From the NCBI GenBank assembly GCA_905221605.1, contig CAJNDS010001280.1, forward strand, positions 1-64,000: a DNA stretch of 64,000 bases, read 5' to 3'. A program made the translations under genes and the position numbers. The notes beneath the pieces were generated by a model. That model was not told where the DNA came from. It made no database searches and worked only from the letters and a program-made list of their open reading frames with translations. Positions 61,901-64,000 of this stretch are shown here, in pieces; the stretch's first letter is position 1, and every line of letters begins with the position of its first letter. The DNA comes from Symbiodinium natans (Eukaryota; Sar; Dinophyceae; Suessiales; Symbiodiniaceae).

Positions 61901-64000
61901 TTTAGGGTTTAAGGGTTTAGGTTTCTTGACTCCCCCCCCCCCCCCGCCCCCCCCTAGGGCTTTTCGAAACAAGGCGGTTCGCTCGGCAGAGCCTTGCATT
62001 ACATGAAAGTTGAAAAACCATTCGACACATCTCCAAAATTGTTCTCCTAAACATGACATGGGAAATATAACATGGCCCGACACCAAATGTCCCGAGTCTC
62101 ACCCTGCATACGATAACCCCTAAGGACAAGTTTTAGCAGGGCGCCTCCCCCGATGTTCAGGCGAACCCACGAACCTCTCTGCCTTCGGTCTGAACCTGCG
62201 GCCCTTACCCCAGGGGTTTGTTTAGATGTTTCGGGGCTTAAAAGTTTACCGGGTAGTTAGAAGTGTGATATTAGGTACGTGAATAAGAAGGAATAACTAA
62301 GCACCGCTACAACCTCTATTACCTTTAATGACCCCGGTACACGAACCCACGACCTCCAGTACTGTGCATAAGTTGGTAATTCCCTTCGCAGATCCCACTC
62401 ACTCCATCCGAGATGTGCGCCAGACCTGGGGTCGATAAGCCCTGTCATAACGACAGCCCTTGGCCGTACTTGGTGCGGCCATGCGACTGGCACTCCAACA
62501 CTGCAAGGTCTGCAAGATTGTGGTTTTTGGGGCTTAGGGCTGGGTTTCAATTCAGTTCACCCTTAGCAAACCCTAAACCCTGAATCCTATCTGCCCTGTA
62601 GGGTAAATTCAGCCCCCCGAGCGTTAAATCCCGCAACAGACGAAAAAACACGCGCTCACTTTGGGTGTTTTTTTAGTGTTGAGGGCTTACCGTGGTTGCA
62701 GATGTGTGCAACCAAAACACAATACAGTCGCTCTCGCCTCAGCGAGGTGAGAATACCACGGGCGTTCTATTCAGGACGTCAGTTAAATGCGATCTTGGAC
62801 ATTGCCGTGCTATACTACTTGCTTCCCTACGCGACTGCATCAGAACCCCCCACAACAAAAAAAAACAAGAAGACACAAACCCTTGTAATGGCAATTTAGG
62901 GATGAGTTGTTTCTTTTCTTCGGTGGGTTCTTGCCACAAAATAGGTTTCCAGAGGGCTTTAATTTAAGGTTTTGAGATGTTCGGCTTGCGGGCTGGGGCT
63001 CACCTCAAGGTCCAGCCATCAACCACGCTTTTGTTGCTTTACCGGCCGTAGCTCTGGAGCCTTTGCAGGATATCCCAGACTGCAGGATCCCCGGGCGCAG
63101 AATGGCAAAACCTAAGCCTAGCGCCTACACCCCAAACCAGTGCGAAGATACCCACTACGTTAATCCTTGCTGCTACCCTTCACCGCTAAGTAACGCTAGG
63201 AACTTAACTATCTGCTGGCCTGTTCTGCCCGGCGGGTACTAACCATGAAAGAACTAGCACAACTGGCCATGTGGTCTGTACTCTGAAAAGTACGGCACAC
63301 TAGAGCTGTTAACTAACGGTTTATGGGTGGGTGTAAGAGATCTACACAATTCCTCAAACCCTGAACCCTAACGCATTGCTTCCCGGATGGGGATGCCAGA
63401 TTACACCAGCATCTCTGCCAGGGCACGGACGCGCCGTGATTATCACACATAAGATCGCCTTCGGCGACATGTCATGCACATGCAGATGCTTAACGCCATG
63501 CCGCTTTGACAGACCTTAAGCACAGCCCAATTCCGAAAAGCGGCGGAAAAGAACTCCGAAGCCCCATACCCCGAAACCGTAAACCCTAAACCCTAACCCT
63601 AACCCTAAACCCCAAACCCTAAACCCTGCACCTTAAAGCTGGAGTTCCCCAGGGACAAGGCTTAGATCTTCTGGGGCTTAAGTTGTTTAAGCTCTGATGT
63701 TCTGCTACCACGCGAACCCTAACCCTAAACCCTAATCCCTAAAACCCTAAAACCCTACCCCGACTGTGTAGTAGTTTGAACCCAAATCGTCTCTGAGTCT
63801 TCTCATCTCCTCTGGCAATATTCCGGCTCGTGTTGGCCCGGGGCCCCTAGAAACTCAATCAAGAAAGGCCGTGTAACCCCAATCCCTGAAATTCATAACC
63901 CCCCTATAAGCCACTGAGAAGCCAAGAAGACCCAAACCCTAAACCCTAAACCCTCAACCCTAAACCCTAAACCCTAAACCCGAACCCTAAACCCTAAACC
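58999..64000. other. Gene-poor end of window
   Basis: G-rich run 59056-59092, TTTAGGG derivatives 59860-60100, GTGTAGGG variants 60460-60570, a poly-T/poly-A purine tract 61066-61100, C-run 61931-61950, CCCTAAA words 63570-63620, 63715-63755 and a final CCCTAAA array 63935-63999. 62250-63560 is mostly unique sequence with small ORFs (62257-62550 minus, 62692-62967 plus) for which I see no domain, splice logic or composition support. Confidence 0.45.

Larger units (their letters stand above)
2690..63999. repeat. Interstitial telomere-like heptamer arrays (whole window)
   Basis: Arrays of TTTAGGG on one strand or CCCTAAA on the other occur every few hundred bases from about 2.7 kb to the end of the window. 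They range from one or two units to about 21 perfect units. Orientation flips many times, so this is not a single chromosome end. TTTAGGG is the plant-type telomere repeat, also reported for dinoflagellates. Degenerate derivatives such as TTTGGGG, TTCAGGG, CTTAGGG and CCTAAAG fill much of the DNA between genes. The longest arrays are listed separately. Confidence 0.95.

Noticed and set aside
63935-63999. True chromosome end at the right edge
   Set aside because: The array is short and no different from dozens of internal ones, and orientation flips throughout the window.
1-64000. CRISPR array, prophage or bacterial operon
   Set aside because: The repeats are telomere-like tandem heptamers without unique spacers of constant length, and the genes show intron and spliced-leader features.

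Overview
The window looks like nuclear DNA of a dinoflagellate. Three things point there. (1) An exact match to the 22-nt dinoflagellate spliced-leader exon, followed directly by GT, lies at 38135-38156. (2) A gene with an N-terminal ubiquitin-like segment and about twelve ankyrin repeats (39062-40528, minus) has an architecture I associate with this group. (3) Short arrays of the heptamer TTTAGGG/CCCTAAA, the telomere type reported for dinoflagellates, run through the whole window in both orientations. I see no bacterial operon, ribosome-binding site, rRNA, CRISPR array or prophage. I cannot name the species.

Layout. 1-2080: a near-perfect inverted repeat of about 1.6 kb. 2080-5500: degenerate telomere-like DNA with two small intron-containing minus-strand genes. 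5500-7850: an A+T-rich island with diverged tandem repeats and an exon-like piece of foreign base composition. 7904-8449: a complete-looking three-exon gene. 8450-10560: GC-balanced DNA almost free of telomere-like repeats, not resolved into genes. 10560-19250: arrays plus three more minus-strand genes, including a RING-like zinc-finger/AIG1-like GTPase fusion. 19250-35900: a mosaic of telomere-like arrays, fold-back (MITE-like) elements and GC-rich exon-sized islands of 50-110 nt. 36000-37700: a 15-bp minisatellite carrying two diverged copies of one coding-like unit. 38135: the spliced leader. 39062-40528: the ankyrin gene. 40600-56400: more of the mosaic. 56400-64000: degenerate telomere-like DNA with few gene signals.

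Genes and expression. All seven better-supported multi-codon genes lie on the minus strand, as in one-directional dinoflagellate gene blocks. Six of them make sense only if introns are removed. Seven of the eight inferred introns are 37-46 nt, with matching phase and GT-AG or GC-AG ends; the eighth is 85 nt. Some first exons begin right after an AG, as expected for spliced-leader trans-splicing.

Most unusual signal. Many exon-sized islands lie between (CCCTAAA)n on the left and (TTTAGGG)n on the right, whichever strand is coding. In transcript sense such introns would begin with UUUAGGG arrays, sometimes with the array's own GU as donor, and end with complementary CCCUAAA arrays. Reading through any such array also hits a stop within about 20 nt in every frame. 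The micro-exon calls rest on open frame, splice-like borders and GC-rich third positions, without homology or RNA, so each one alone is tentative.
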